64,000 bases of DNA from Moringa oleifera (taxonomy: Eukaryota > Streptophyta > Magnoliopsida > Brassicales > Moringaceae): the NCBI GenBank assembly GCA_021397835.1, contig JAJFZO010000866.1:875501-939500 (forward strand). Direction: 5' to 3'. Position 1 is the stretch's first letter. The number at the start of each line of letters is the position of its first letter. Of this stretch, positions 24,435 to 36,347 are shown in pieces. Both the position numbers and the translations under genes were made by a program. The notes beneath the pieces are model-generated. The model was not told the DNA's origin and made no database searches. It saw only the letters and a program-made list of their open reading frames with translations.

Positions 24435-26938
24435 ATGGGTGAATTTGAAGAGATTGGAGCTGATATTAGGTGAGAGACCATATCTCCTTGAAGTTGTCTT
24501 CTTCTTTTTTTTTTTTGTCATTTCTCTGTTCATTTCTGCGGCGATTCACTGGTTGATTGTGGACTGCATGTTGAAGATTGCTGAATAATGTACATGGGTA
24601 TCTTTCATTTGGTCTTACCATGGAACTCTCTGATGGAAACTGAAATTTAACAAGAAAAAAATTATTAATTGATTTGTTTATTCCAATTCTCCTTTGAGCT
24701 AAGTTCAATTGTTTATGATTTTCATTTGAGCTTATGTAGGAATTCTTATAGCTAATAGCTGATTGAGGTCATGGAAGAAGTGGATCTCGTCTACACAAAT
24801 AGGAATATTACTAATAAAAAAAAGATCATGAAAGAAGTGGGTATGGTAGAAAAGATTGAAAGGGGTTGCTTGTCAGTACCTATGAGTAAGTATTGAATTT
24901 TATTGAATATTGGGATTTTGTTTGGTTGGTCAGAGTTGGGAGGGGAAAAAAAATTGTGATTAGAACACTAGACCAAGATCATTGAACCCTTCACTTCACT
25001 GGACATTGTTCACTGTTTGGCTTTGTTAGGTTGAGAGTGTTGTAGTGTTGAATTCTATAGAGAGAAACAACATTGCTTGTAATGTCCAATATTGGGGTCG
25101 TTCTGTTTCATCAGTGCTCTCTTCAGCCAGAGCATAAAGGGGAAATTTTGTTCTTTTTTGACAGCTCGGACATTGACGTTGATGACATAAGGTGTGATAA
25201 TATAGCTGAGAAAGATGTTAGCGACGAAGAGATTGAAGCAGAAGAATTGGAGAGACGAATGTGGAAGGATCGCATCAAGCTCAAAAGGATAAAAGAAAGA
25301 CAGAGACTTGCCGCTCAACAAGCTGCAGAGAAGCAGAAGGCTAAGCAGTCCTCTGATCAGGCTCGGCGGAAGAAAATGTCAAGAGCCCAAGATGGCATAC
25401 TTAAGTACATGTTGAAGCTAATGGAAGTATGCAAAGCGCGTGGATTTGTGTATGGTATTATTCCTGAGAAGGGTAAGCCTGTAAGCGGTGCCTCTGATAA
25501 TATAAGGGCTTGGTGGAAAGAAAAAGTGAAGTTCGATAAGAATGGGCCAGCAGCAATAGCAAAGTATGAAGCAGAGTGTTTAGCCAAGATTGAGACAGAT
25601 AGCAGTGGAAATGGGAACTCTAGGAGTGTTCTGCAAGACCTGCAAGATGCAACTCTGGGGTCTCTGTTGTCTTCTCTGATGCAACACTGTGATCCCCCTC
25701 AGAGAAAGTATCCCTTAGAGAAAGGAGTTCCTCCTCCTTGGTGGCCAACAGGGAATGAAGACTGGTGGCTAAAGTTAGGTCTACCACAAGGTCAGATTCC
25801 TCCTTATAAAAAGCCGCATGATCTTAAGAAGATGTGGAAGGTTGGAGTGTTGACAGCTGTGATAAAGCACATGTCACCTGATATTGCAAAAATTAGGAGG
25901 CATGTTCGCCAGTCAAAGTGCTTACAGGATAAGATGACTGCAAAGGAGAGTGCAATTTGGTTGGCAGTTTTAAGCCGAGAAGAATCACTTATTCAGCAGC
26001 CTAGTAGTGACAATGGAATGTCTGGTGTAACTGAAATGCCTCCAGGGCGTCATGCTAATAAAAAGCAACCTGCTATCAGCAGTGACAGTGATTATGATGT
26101 TGATGGTGTTGATGAAACTGTGGGTTCAGTCTCCTCCAAAGGTGATAGGAGAATTCAACAAGTGGATGAGCAGCCATTGGCCAATATTCGCAATGAAGCA
26201 TCCCGTCCTGTCAGGGATAGAGAGCAGGTGGAAAAACAGCCGCGGAAAAAAAGATCTCGTTTGAGATCAGGACATGCTGATCAACAGCCTAGACCATCAA
26301 TAGATGAGGTTGCACATGCTGAGCCAAGGAACGGTTTACCTGACATAAACCAAAGTGAACCTTTGGTTGAATATCATATGTATGACCCTCAACCGGGAAC
26401 TGATACAGTCACAGCTTTCGGGACTCTGGAGAGAGGTCTCGATGGTCAATCCCAACCACCTGTATCTGAGTTCAACCATTACTCTGCTGTTCCTTCTGCC
26501 CATGAAATTTCTGCATCGAGCATGCTTGTTGATGAAAGACAAATGCTTTACCCATTAGTGCAAAATGCTGAGTTGCATCAGGGATCTAATTATGATTCCT
26601 ATAATCCATCAGCTGGATATGGCGCTGATCATGATGGGCAGCATAATCAGATAGAAAGAAATTTAGCAGAGAGTAGGCAACAGGATGATGGAGCCCATCC
26701 ACCAGTGTTACGTAGGAATGAAAATGAGATTACTGGAGGAGACTTGCACCAGTCTTACAATGGCGGACAAGAGAGAGCTTTCGATAATAATTTCTGCTCT
26801 CCAATCAATACCTTATCATTAGACTTTGAACTGAGCAACCCATTTGACGTATCACCTTTGCACCTTGGACTTCAATCCACAAGTTCATTTGAGGACTTAT
26901 GGCCTGACGAGGACTTGATAGAGTACTTCGGGGCATAG
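24435..26938 (+). CDS. EIL3: EIN3-like transcription factor, EIL3/SLIM1 type
   Basis: A short first exon (24435-24469, 12 codons) splices to a large one (25165-26938), giving 602 residues. The join completes a serine codon and yields the N-terminus [15 protein letters not shown] typical of the family; the ATG further upstream in the long open frame of exon 2 reads through intron and is rejected. The acidic [19 protein letters not shown] segment, the basic LKRIKERQ, then [72 protein letters not shown] and the [10 protein letters not shown] and [22 protein letters not shown] blocks form the EIN3 DNA-binding region (about residues 40-310). The C-terminal half is hydrophilic and ends in EYFGA. 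EIL3/SLIM1 controls the sulfur-deficiency response in Arabidopsis. The SDSDYDVDG stretch and C-terminal ending fit EIL3 better than EIN3/EIL1, but no tree was made. Confidence 0.93.
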
Positions 26939-28610
26939 ATCAGTAGAGTAGAGACTTCAGGGAGTAGATTGCAAGTATTGTTCCTCACTGATCCGCCATC
27001 CATGTTTATTACACATCTGTAGTGAGCTGGTGTTTGACAGGTTTAGTAATCTGGTTTTCTAATATACTCTTGTTTATTTTTCTAGGGGCTGCAGAGAATA
27101 TGGCATCCATTGCTGACCTGGGCGGAGGACATTTCCCTTACCCATCTGACATCTTGCCAGAATGGATGTTATCGTTTGTGCATGAGATTGTTAGTTATAT
27201 TCTCTTTATCATTCATCAAGTTGCAAAGAAACCGACCAAAACAAATAAAGTTTCATGGGTCTCAGAGTTAACTTTTCTTTCCCTGAATAAGAGTGATCAG
27301 GGAGGGTTTGATGTAAATGAGTTGATCAAAGTTATCCTATGGACAAGCTTAATAAAAATACAAATTGTTTTCTTCCTCTGGGCCAATGTGTATCGTTGCA
27401 TGTGTTATATTGTTCTTTCCATAGATGTATGTCAATATGAATTTTAAAGACTTAAACTGTATATTATTGCGATTCACCGCGAGGCAAATTGTGGCGTGAC
27501 GTCCAAGTTTTTTGTGTTTAGGAACCCTTCAATGAAAAATTGAGATGGGGTTTTGGCTGTCAAAGCAGATAACAAGATAAAACTTTTACCAGCTGAAAAA
27601 AAAATTAAGAGAACTATTATAGAAGGTGGGCATGGCATGCCTTCTGACATTTTTTTTGCCCTTAAAAAGCTGTGATATGCTTCTGATCAAGCTGTGCTAC
27701 ATGGTGCAAGCAGCTGTTGGCAGCATCAGATTTTGTTTTGCCTTTTTGTCATCCCTTGTGTATTATTCTGCCTCTCTTTAAATTGATGAACAGATCAAAG
27801 TTGAGCATGCTTGCTAGTTGGATCTTGTTTTATACAAGGGGAAAAGAATTTGATGTTTTATGGTACAGGTGGTTTCAGCTACTGAATTCATCTCTACCCC
27901 TCAGTGATTCGTTGATTAAATCACAGAGACAACACTGATGGAAGTAAATTATTTTAGGAGCCATTGTTAACCTTGCTGTGATCAGGAAAGACCTCACCAT
28001 CCTCCTTGCTGTGCGCGTGTTTGTGTATGCGGGTAGTGTGGATTACATTGCTGAACAAAAAAAAAAAAGAAGCTAAATGCCTGATTTGCCCTCGGTCCAT
28101 GAGTGGAAATGGGAGGCATCTATGCGTCCGGAATCTGAGAAGGGTGCTCACATCAAAATCATTAGTGAAAGGATAGTACGGCCAGTCAGGGTCGTCCACG
28201 TGCCAAGTTAGGTGTGATGCCGCCAACGCCCGCATACGAGGATGATGTCTGTCTGACACGTGCCAGAGTGTAGAAGTTTGTAATTAAACCGAAAAGACCG
28301 ATTTACGGTTCCCAGCTTCTACTGTATTAGTTTCTTGAAGCTGTAATTTTGGAGCATCGGAAGGCTAATAATGTCTTTGATGCTGTGATTTTTGGAGCAT
28401 CTATTGGTTAAGGATGTCTTTCCGGAATACTAACAGGTGACACTGGCGCAAATAACACGTATCCAAATCGTCCTCGTTTCTCGTCACTCCAACGCTTATC
28501 ATGCGCTATAAAATTAGCGTTCTTGTCCCTTCTCTATTTTGTTTTCTCTCTCTCTCTCTGCCCCTCTGTCTTCCTACACAGAGAAACTCTTGGCTGATTC
28601 GGGAAAAAAA
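26939..28610. other. EIL3 3' region and CLE promoter
   Basis: The first 500 bases look like a 3' untranslated region, possibly with an intron (GTTTAG to TTTCTAG at about 27041-27085). Nothing gene-like is seen at 27500-28000. Nearer the CLE gene, two G-box-type CACGTG cores occur at about 28197 and 28257, and a TATA-like CTATAAAAT lies near 28505, a suitable distance before the CLE start. Confidence 0.5.
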
Positions 28611-28956
28611 ATGGGCATTAAGAGAGGTTTCTTCAGGTTTTCGATCTTCATGGTCATTTTAATGCCCCTTTTTATGCCATTTACTCGATCTTCTAGTACC
28701 AGTAAGCCACCCTTCTCTCCGTTGGACCTTTAAGTTTCCATTTTAATGGCGGCCATTTTCTCCTTTTCTTTTCCTTTCCTTTTCTGTTTCTTGCACTTTA
28801 GAAGAAGAAAAGTGCTTAATGTTGAATGTTTCTTAACCTTCTTGCCATTGCTCAGGTATTCAACGTGGAGCAGAAGTAGCAGAACACACAGAGACATTGA
28901 CAAAGGTCAACATATATGTGTGTGTGTATATATATATATATCTGCTATACATATAC

Positions 28957-29004
<48 letters not shown>

Positions 29005-29361
29005 GTATGGATGCATACAGCACAAAACATTAAAACGAAAAAACCCTGTTCTTGCTTGCAATAAGAGAAAAAGCGCCCACTTTTTTTTTTTTTTTGGGGG
29101 GGGGGGGGGGTGTTCACTTGTCTTTTGTCTTGGACTGTTGCCTCACTCTTGAATGGTTGTAGCTTTCTCTTGTCATCTCTCATTTTTTTTCACTGTACTA
29201 TTCGAACACTGAGTGTCTCTTCCTTTTGCTATCAACAGGAGCTTGAAAGCAAGGCGGCCGAGATATTTTGGAATGGAGGCTCCGTTCTTACTGTAGAAGA
29301 AAGGGAGGTTCCCACTGGACCAGACCCTCTTCACCACAATGACAACCCTACTGGTCCTTGA
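28611..29361 (+). CDS. CLE signalling peptide precursor, CLV3/CLE40 type
   Basis: Three inferred exons, 28611-28701, 28856-28905 and 29239-29361, give an 87-residue precursor in phase. It starts with a basic residue cluster and a hydrophobic signal peptide (about residues 6-25). The CLE motif lies at the C-terminus: R69-E-V-P-T-G-P-D-P-L-H-H80, followed by N81 and a short DNPTGP tail. Such precursors are secreted and cut to 12-13-residue arabinosylated peptides perceived by CLAVATA1-class receptor kinases. Two introns are typical of CLV3 and CLE40, whereas most CLE genes have none, and the motif fits that class. Intron 2 holds a TG/TA microsatellite (about 28917-29002) and a T15G15 run (29081-29110). 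The assignment rests on the motif, signal peptide and splice structure. Confidence 0.82.
28917..29110. repeat. Microsatellite and homopolymer block in CLE intron 2
   Basis: TGTGTG and (TA)n tracts cover about 28917-29002, and 15 T run directly into 15 G at 29081-29110. Both are prone to length change, and the second is prone to sequencing error. Confidence 0.85.
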
Positions 29362-30500
29362 CTGGCTTTTCTCTATTCTTATCTCTTCCTTTATCCATTG
29401 GCTTCTTTAGGTTGTTTAGCCCTTTGTTATTGCCCATTTTCATAGGAATGTTTCTTTGCTAGTTTATGGCAGTTTCCTTTTGGCTGTAAAAACCAGATAT
29501 TTAAATCTACAATTATTTAGTTCATCCTATAACTGATGGAGTTTTCTTAATTATTTTGATTCAAAGAGAGCAAGCCACTGTTATATTAAGCCTGCAAGGA
29601 TTGGAACAACCTGGTTTTGTTAATCTCACTTTGAAAACAGTGCAGAATATGGCAGGTAATGATAAAATTATCCCATAAGGTTGAATTTATTCATGGGAAA
29701 TTTATTTGAAAAGGAATGAAAAGGATTCTTACATACATGAAGAAGTTCCATTCTTGGGCACAGGGCTTTGGTGGTCTGTGAACAGAGCAATCTCTGGAGT
29801 CTCTCCCTAGGGTTTTTGGGGGGTCTGGAAACAGAGCAACCTTGGAATCTCTGTACAGAGCTTTTTCTGGTGGGATTCTGTATTAGCGGCATCTGTTTTG
29901 TCTTTACTTTATGAGCCAAGAAAATTGAACTACAGATTCAATCTTATTCTCATTATACAGTTCTCTTCATGGCTGACTGACACTTAGCTCAAAAGAAATA
30001 TTCACTTATAAACAATTCTGCGGTTTCTTTCATTTTTTAATCTAAAACAGAGGATGATTTCTTCCAGATTCATTAAAAAGTGAGAATCCTTTTTGCCTTT
30101 TCTGTTGAGAATCAGATACTGTGTTGTAATCAAGAAACAGGGTATTGATTCCCATGATTCAGGGTTTCAACATCACCATTGATATACACTGTTAGCATCT
30201 TACTCAGAATTATGAGTTACTGTATTTGTTGTTCATAAATGCACCTGCTTGAAGGCCTGTTTGGAAGCTTTGCAAACAGGGACAGGCTGCATTTGGTACT
30301 CTTCAGAAGCAGATTGGACCAGGCTCAAACCAAGTAATTAAAGAAAATGGAGCAAAAGAAACAACATGTATGTAATAAGGTTAGATTTTATTTTATGATT
30401 CTGTTGTTTTGATATTTTCATTGTTATGAAGCATATATCTTGCAAAAATTGTATTGACAAGTGAATGCTTCTCATATTTCATAGTTTTGTTTTTATTCTA
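29362..30500. other. CLE 3' flank and spacer with a small direct repeat
   Basis: No gene is recognised. Two copies of a roughly 50-bp segment lie in tandem at about 29771-29820 and 29822-29870 (GGTCTG, AAACAGAGCAA or a close match, then TCTCTG). Confidence 0.45.
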
Positions 30501-30518
30501 TTAGATAAGTAACTTATG

Positions 30519-31377
30519 AAATATCTAAAAAATATCTTAACATTAGTGCATATATATCATAAGATATTTTGCACTTGACACTAATAATATCCATCAAACA
30601 CTTGTCCATTGTAACAAATAAGATGGATGGTCCCGCAATCAAAATTTATCACGCCGGACATATCATCGAGGTGACTTTTGATACTTCCTTTTTTGAGAAT
30701 GAAAATGATTAATCCCACGACCAAGAAACACGGCCCAAAAAAGAAAACAATTGATCACTTTTTTTATAAAAAAAAAAAAAATTGGTTACAAAGGCAATTG
30801 ATCTTGTTAAATATTATTATTCCTTATGAGAGCAAATAAAATCAGCCAAAAGAAATTTTGAAAATAATTTAAATTCTTCACTGATTGTATTTAATTTTTT
30901 TTTAAAAAATAATAACACATGATAATTTAATAAAATAAATAATTAATTTTTTTGAAACATTAACACAATGCACAGCACATCTCAAATTAAAAACATTTTG
31001 TATGTTTGAATTCATTTCATTTAAGATTCATACCAAATGGAAGAAAAGTGAATTTATTATTTCTTAGGAAAAATAATTATAATTAATGTGCAGCTTATTA
31101 TTAATTGGTGATTAGATTAAGGCAGCATTTTATTTTTAATATTAGTAGACTGAAAAAGACAAGATATTTTGAGTGACCTATAAAAAATTGACACATAGGC
31201 TTTCTTTTTCTCGACCACTGAAAATGTCTAAAGGGCCCCCGTGATATGATATCTGCTACCAACCGCCACATTAACGATGATAGAGCCACCCAATCAGATA
31301 TCTCTGAGTGTGTCACTTTTAAGCAATCATTATAAACAGCAAAATACCATTCAAAAGCGCCCCCAGCAAAGATATTT
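30519..31377. promoter_or_regulatory. Evening elements upstream of the JMJ30-like gene
   Basis: Perfect AAAATATCT evening elements occur at 30529-30537 (+), 30562-30570 (-) and 31162-31170 (-). Shorter AAATATCT matches lie at 30519-30526 (+) and 31370-31377 (-). A TATAAA is at about 31331. In Arabidopsis, CCA1 and LHY repress JMJ30 through such elements, giving an evening peak. The same control here is inference. Confidence 0.6.
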
Positions 31378-31465
31378 CTCTCTCCACGATAACCAAACTA
31401 TACAGACCTGCTTCGACCCACTCTTAACTGCCCTCTCACTCCCCCGACCCTACCGGACCCGACCC

Positions 31466-34400
31466 ATGGCCGCCGCCCCCGCCGCCTCCACATCGGGCCA
31501 GTGTCGCCTCACCACCCCGACTCTGGACGCCGAGTCGCACGCCCTTCTGCAAGCGATCTCATCCCACGGCGGCTACGCTTATGTCAGCATGGCGACGCTG
31601 GCGGCGGCGGGGGACCAGCGCGCGGCCGAGGCAGCGCGTGAGATGGCGTGGGAGCAGCTCCACTCCGGTCCCTGGCACTCAGTGCTTCCAGTGTGGCGCG
31701 ACGCCTACTCTATGGCCTGCCTCCACGTGGCTAAGTTCCATTTCGCCAGCGGTGAGTTTAAGGATGCCATCAGAGCCCTCGACATGGGTCTCATCATGGG
31801 TGGCCCCCTCCTCCGCAAGGACATCCACGAGGCCGTCCGATTAGTTTTGGCCAAGTCCAGAGAGGCTGCCGGAAATCCTGGAGCTCCTGGAAAATCAGAG
31901 TCCACTCCCTTTGTTCCTGATCATCAGCTTGATATGGTCCAGGTGAGGTTCGTGTCTAAACACTCCCCAGTTTTCTTATATATATATATATATGTTTATG
32001 TACATTTATATGCGACTCAAGTGTTGGGCAACAAGCAAGCAAATCAAAGGCCTGATGAGAAACAAATAAAGCAATGTATAATGAATGCCGAATCAAGAGA
32101 ATTCATTAGTTGTTCAGAAGGAACTTGAAAAGCTTAGTTTACTGCAATATTCTTGTAACTAACTAGTTTTATGCCCATGGGTGCCTTTGCTGGGAAATTA
32201 TTTCTTGAAAAGAATGTTGAAAAAAATTAGAAAGACTTGTGTCCTATATTTGTTTATATCAAGGTAGGTGTGCAGCAAATGGTTTGCCCTTTAAGAAAAA
32301 TTTTGACATTGTTTTGTTTCCTTTCTTCATTATGCTCTGCCGATTAACAGTTCTTATTTCAGAAGATGTTTGTCAACCTTTGACTAATTGGCAGTGATGA
32401 TTGTTCATGAGATCCTGGTATTGTTGCTTTGCTCTTTATCATGCAGGTGGTACGGGTGTTACCGCATAGGTCCTTGTCTTGTCATATTGTGGTGAAGAGG
32501 TCTGCTCTTTCTTTGGAGGGATTTCTGCGGGAATATTTCCTACCAGGTTCTCCAGTTATAATAACTGATTGTATGGCTCACTGGCCGGCCATGATGAAGT
32601 GGAATGACAGGAATTATTTCAAAAGGGTTGCAGGTGATCGGACAGTGCCAGTTGAGGTGATTAGACTTCTTGTCTGTTCTAAAAATGATACTCTAGAATC
32701 TGTTTCTAGTATTTGTAGTCTGTAGGATTTGAAGATCTTATAGCGGTCATTTGATTAGTTCTTACTGGTCGCTGCTCTTTAAAACTTTGTCCCATTGCTT
32801 ATATTTTGTCTAACCTTCATTCAGGCTAAAATGAAATTAAGGAATACTTTATGTGTTAGCTTTAATGCTGTCAGTGGCCAATTTTATAGTTGAATATGTT
32901 AACAACAACAGGACAATGCATGGAAGTTCTATATCAGAGGGCACTTTTCTTTTTTAAAAAAAAAAAAAAAAAATTGCTGTTTGCTGCTATTGCTGATCCT
33001 TCTAATTTCTTCTCCCCCAGAATTTCCAATATTTGATTGGGTACTTTTGATTTTTTATAACTGAAAGCTGGTAAAGTGTCAAATACTTTGCAGGTGGGGA
33101 AAAACTACTTATGTGCAGACTGGAAGCAAGAACTTATCTCCTTTTCCCAATTCCTGGAGAGGATTCAAACCAGTGGCTGTTCTTCTGTAAACCCTACTTA
33201 TCTTGCTCAGCATCCATTGTTCGATCAGGTTTGCATATTCTCATGTGTTCTCTGTCTTGGTTCTTATGGACTTCATACTCAACTTTCAGTTATTGATTTT
33301 ATGTAATTGGCAGATAAATGAACTACAGGATGACATTTTTGTTCCTGACTACTGTTTTGCTGGAGGTGGGGAACTAAAATCTCTTAATGCTTGGTTTGGT
33401 CCGGCTGGGACTGTGACTCCACTGCACCATGATCCACATCATAATATGCTAGCTCAGGTATTGTAGCTTTGAAATTGTGCATTTCCTTATTTTATAACAT
33501 GTTGCTGCCTTAATTTTTTCTTAATTTCTTTATCTGGTCAACCTTATGCTGGTCGTTCTTTTTGGTGTTTTTTCATTGTTATGGCTCATAAAATTTAAAG
33601 TAATGTGCAACTTTTTGGTGTCATTACTTTGCTTGTAGATCATGCCTCTCTTTAGAAGGTGCTGCGTAGTTTAATTGCTCGCTCATCGGGACCTGGTTTC
33701 ATATGGTTGTAGCATGGATAAAAGTAACTGCTTCAAGTAATCATTATTAAAATATAAGTAAAAATTTACTCCTTTGTGGTTCCTGGTCCAACTCTTAATT
33801 CTCTAAGATGTGCAAGAGCAACTACTATATCTTATTGAATTTTTGGACTACCTTACATCCAGTTTCCATGCCGCATATGCAGGCCCTGTTTACTATTGTC
33901 AGCAAACCACCTTGTCTATAAGACGAAATTGAGAGCTTAAAGATGTGCTGGCTTTACAACTTTATTAAGAGATATTGTTTTGCTATCTTCTTGAGAGTAA
34001 CTAATCTATGTAGAGATCATTTTTATGGCTTGATGATCATGACTCTGGCTATCATCTCTTGCATGCTTCATCCCTTTTGTGCTATGTGTATGCGCACCTA
34101 TGTGGTCTCTTATCATTCTACACATATTGCAACAATTTTGGCTTCAAATATCTTGGGCTTCTTGGTTTTCAGGTTGTTGGCAAAAAGTACATAAGACTCT
34201 ATCCTGCAACCCTGTCAGAGGAGCTTTATCCATATTCTGAAACCATGCTTCACAATTCTAGCCAGGTAGATGCTGTTCATGCTTCTATTAGAGTGATGAA
34301 ACAGTTTGTTAAATCTAGTTACTGTTCTGGTGGTAGCATTAATGGTATAGTTTTATTTGAAAGTCTGATGTATTCCATGCTTTTAAATTCCTTGGGTGCT

Positions 34401-35550
34401 CTCTCTCTCATGCACTGATATTTGCATATTTGGCCTGGCTGTTGAACTTCTCCATTCTCTGTAGGAAACTTCATTTCAGTTCCAGGCTAGAACTTGGGGA
34501 CTCAACTATGTGTTTTTGATACTGTTATAATTGATCCCATGTGTACTTAGGCTAGGTTATAATGGTAGATGAAGGCAATCATTGGAAACCATAGAAGTAT
34601 GCACTTTACATCTGCATGATGGGCCTTTTGCTCAGTTTTAGAATTCAGTGTTAATAGGACCTCATGCCGTTTGAACTAAGTTGATTAATTTGACTGTTAC
34701 TATTGTAAAAGATTTGCTCTTCATTTTTCTTGTTTTCATTAATGTAAAAGCATGAACATGTCCTGTAATCATTGACATACTCTGTACTTAGTTTTTCTAT
34801 ATTTTTCTTAGAAAAGTTAAGAAGAGGCAAGCTGCTGAGGAGGGAACCCTTGGTGATGAGGGGAAGATTGGCATTGTACATTGGAAAATTGTGTCTCTTT
34901 GGCTCTTCGAAGTTCTCTCGAGTTTTGACAATTAGCAGAACAGATTTTTTTTTTTTTTGGCTGTTTTCCGATTAAGTAATATACAAAGAAGTATCTTATA
35001 AAACTAAACACAAAATAAAAATCTTTTATTCAAGATTTCTTGAAGTGGTGTTTTCTTCATCACATATTTCTTTCGCATGTCTTTTAAGCAGGTAGGTCAA
35101 GGAAAGTAACTTTTTAAGCTGCAAAGAAATTTCCTAGTTAAAACTTCATCTTTAAAAAGATACATGAGCTTTACTTGGTTACTGTAACTATGCAAGTGTG
35201 CCGGTCAGGACTTCTTTCTTCTAATCGACAGGTGGTGTACCATTTGCAACTTCTTATAGGTTTTGATAAGTTCAATGTTGATATTTGTTGTCTATTGAGT
35301 TTGGAGTTTCTATTATAAGAGCTTCAGTTTTGATTCTGACTTAAGCTAATTCTGTTTGAAGGTTGATCTAGACAACTTAGATGAGAGACAGTTTCCAAAG
35401 GTGATTGACTTAGAATTTCTGGACTGCATTTTGGAAGACGGTGAAATGCTTTACATCCCACCGAAATGGTGGCACTATGTGCGGTCTCTAACCACAAGTT
35501 TTTCTGTTAGCTTCTGGTGGAGTGACAATGGATGCGTTTCTGAGTCCTGA
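31466..35550 (+). CDS. JMJ30: JmjC-domain dioxygenase, JMJ30/JMJD5 (KDM8) type
   Basis: Six inferred exons, all phase 0: 31466-31942, 32447-32656, 33094-33228, 33314-33457, 34173-34265 and 35362-35550, giving 415 residues. The N-terminal exon is GC-rich and Ala-rich, carrying the helical region found in this subfamily. The JmjC core follows: [34 protein letters not shown] with the iron ligands H312 and D314, KYIRLYP, and [12 protein letters not shown] with the third ligand H391. These Fe(II)/2-oxoglutarate enzymes act on histones or other proteins; Arabidopsis JMJ30 is linked to the circadian clock and flowering. Length is close to that of JMJ30. The start codon was chosen because the upstream in-frame sequence overlaps the TATA-like and evening elements. 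Confidence 0.92.
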
Positions 35551-36347
35551 TAGTTGTCCTGTTTGCGTTTTATGATTTTCGCAATATAGAATCAGAGATT
35601 GTGCTAAAATCTTAGATGATGATAAATTGGCAGTGGGAAAGGGAACCTTGATGTTCCAGCATAGCATTAGTATATTCCCATGTATATAAACATTTTGCCA
35701 GCACTTGATCATAATCTACTCACAGGAAACTTGTTACTTTAGTACATCCTGGGTTTGCTGGGAGTTGCCTGATGCTGATAAAGAAATAGAATTCCTTTGT
35801 GTCTTTGCTGCCATATTGCCTGCTTCATAGGGCATGCTGGAGCCCTAAAGGCAATTAGGGTTCTTTTTCCTGTGTGATTAACTGTGAAAACACATGAAAT
35901 AGGGTTCTGTCAATGCAAGTTCTGTTTGTTTACCATCACTGTTTTGCTTATTTGAGCCGGCCTCCCAAAATCTTTAGCCCCAAGGTCCATGCCTTCTATG
36001 CTTAAGTTGAAGCTCTTCTGACAAGTTCTGATTGTAAAGCTGATTCATCTCCTGGCAAGAATTTATGCCATTAATGGGTCTCTATATTTCTGCGAAGGCC
36101 AAAAATATTGTTTAAATGAGAAAAAAGGTCTCAATGTGACTCCTTCGAGGAAAATTTTATTTCATTTTTACATTATTTCAAGATCCCCGAAAATTCAAAA
36201 GTGTCCTTTTTATGGGTTAAAAGTTGATAAAACTATGGAAGAGTCTCTCAAGAAGGAATCCAAAGGCTGTATTAAGCAGTCATTACTCTGCAGGGTTTAG
36301 GAGACAAATCGTAGCTTAATCATAAGGCTGGCACTGTTACACAAGCC
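35551..36347. other. Convergent 3' flanks of JMJ30 and UGT genes
   Basis: No gene, RNA or repeat is recognised. The stretch should hold the 3' untranslated regions of the two convergent genes. Confidence 0.5.

Noticed and set aside
25073..25164. Long N-terminus for EIL3 read through from 25073
   Set aside because: It reads intron sequence up to a clear acceptor at 25161-25164; the exon at 24435-24469 gives the family N-terminus.
27022..27447. Open frame of 141 residues after EIL3
   Set aside because: No recognisable motif, and it lies where the EIL3 3' untranslated region and a possible 3' intron are expected.
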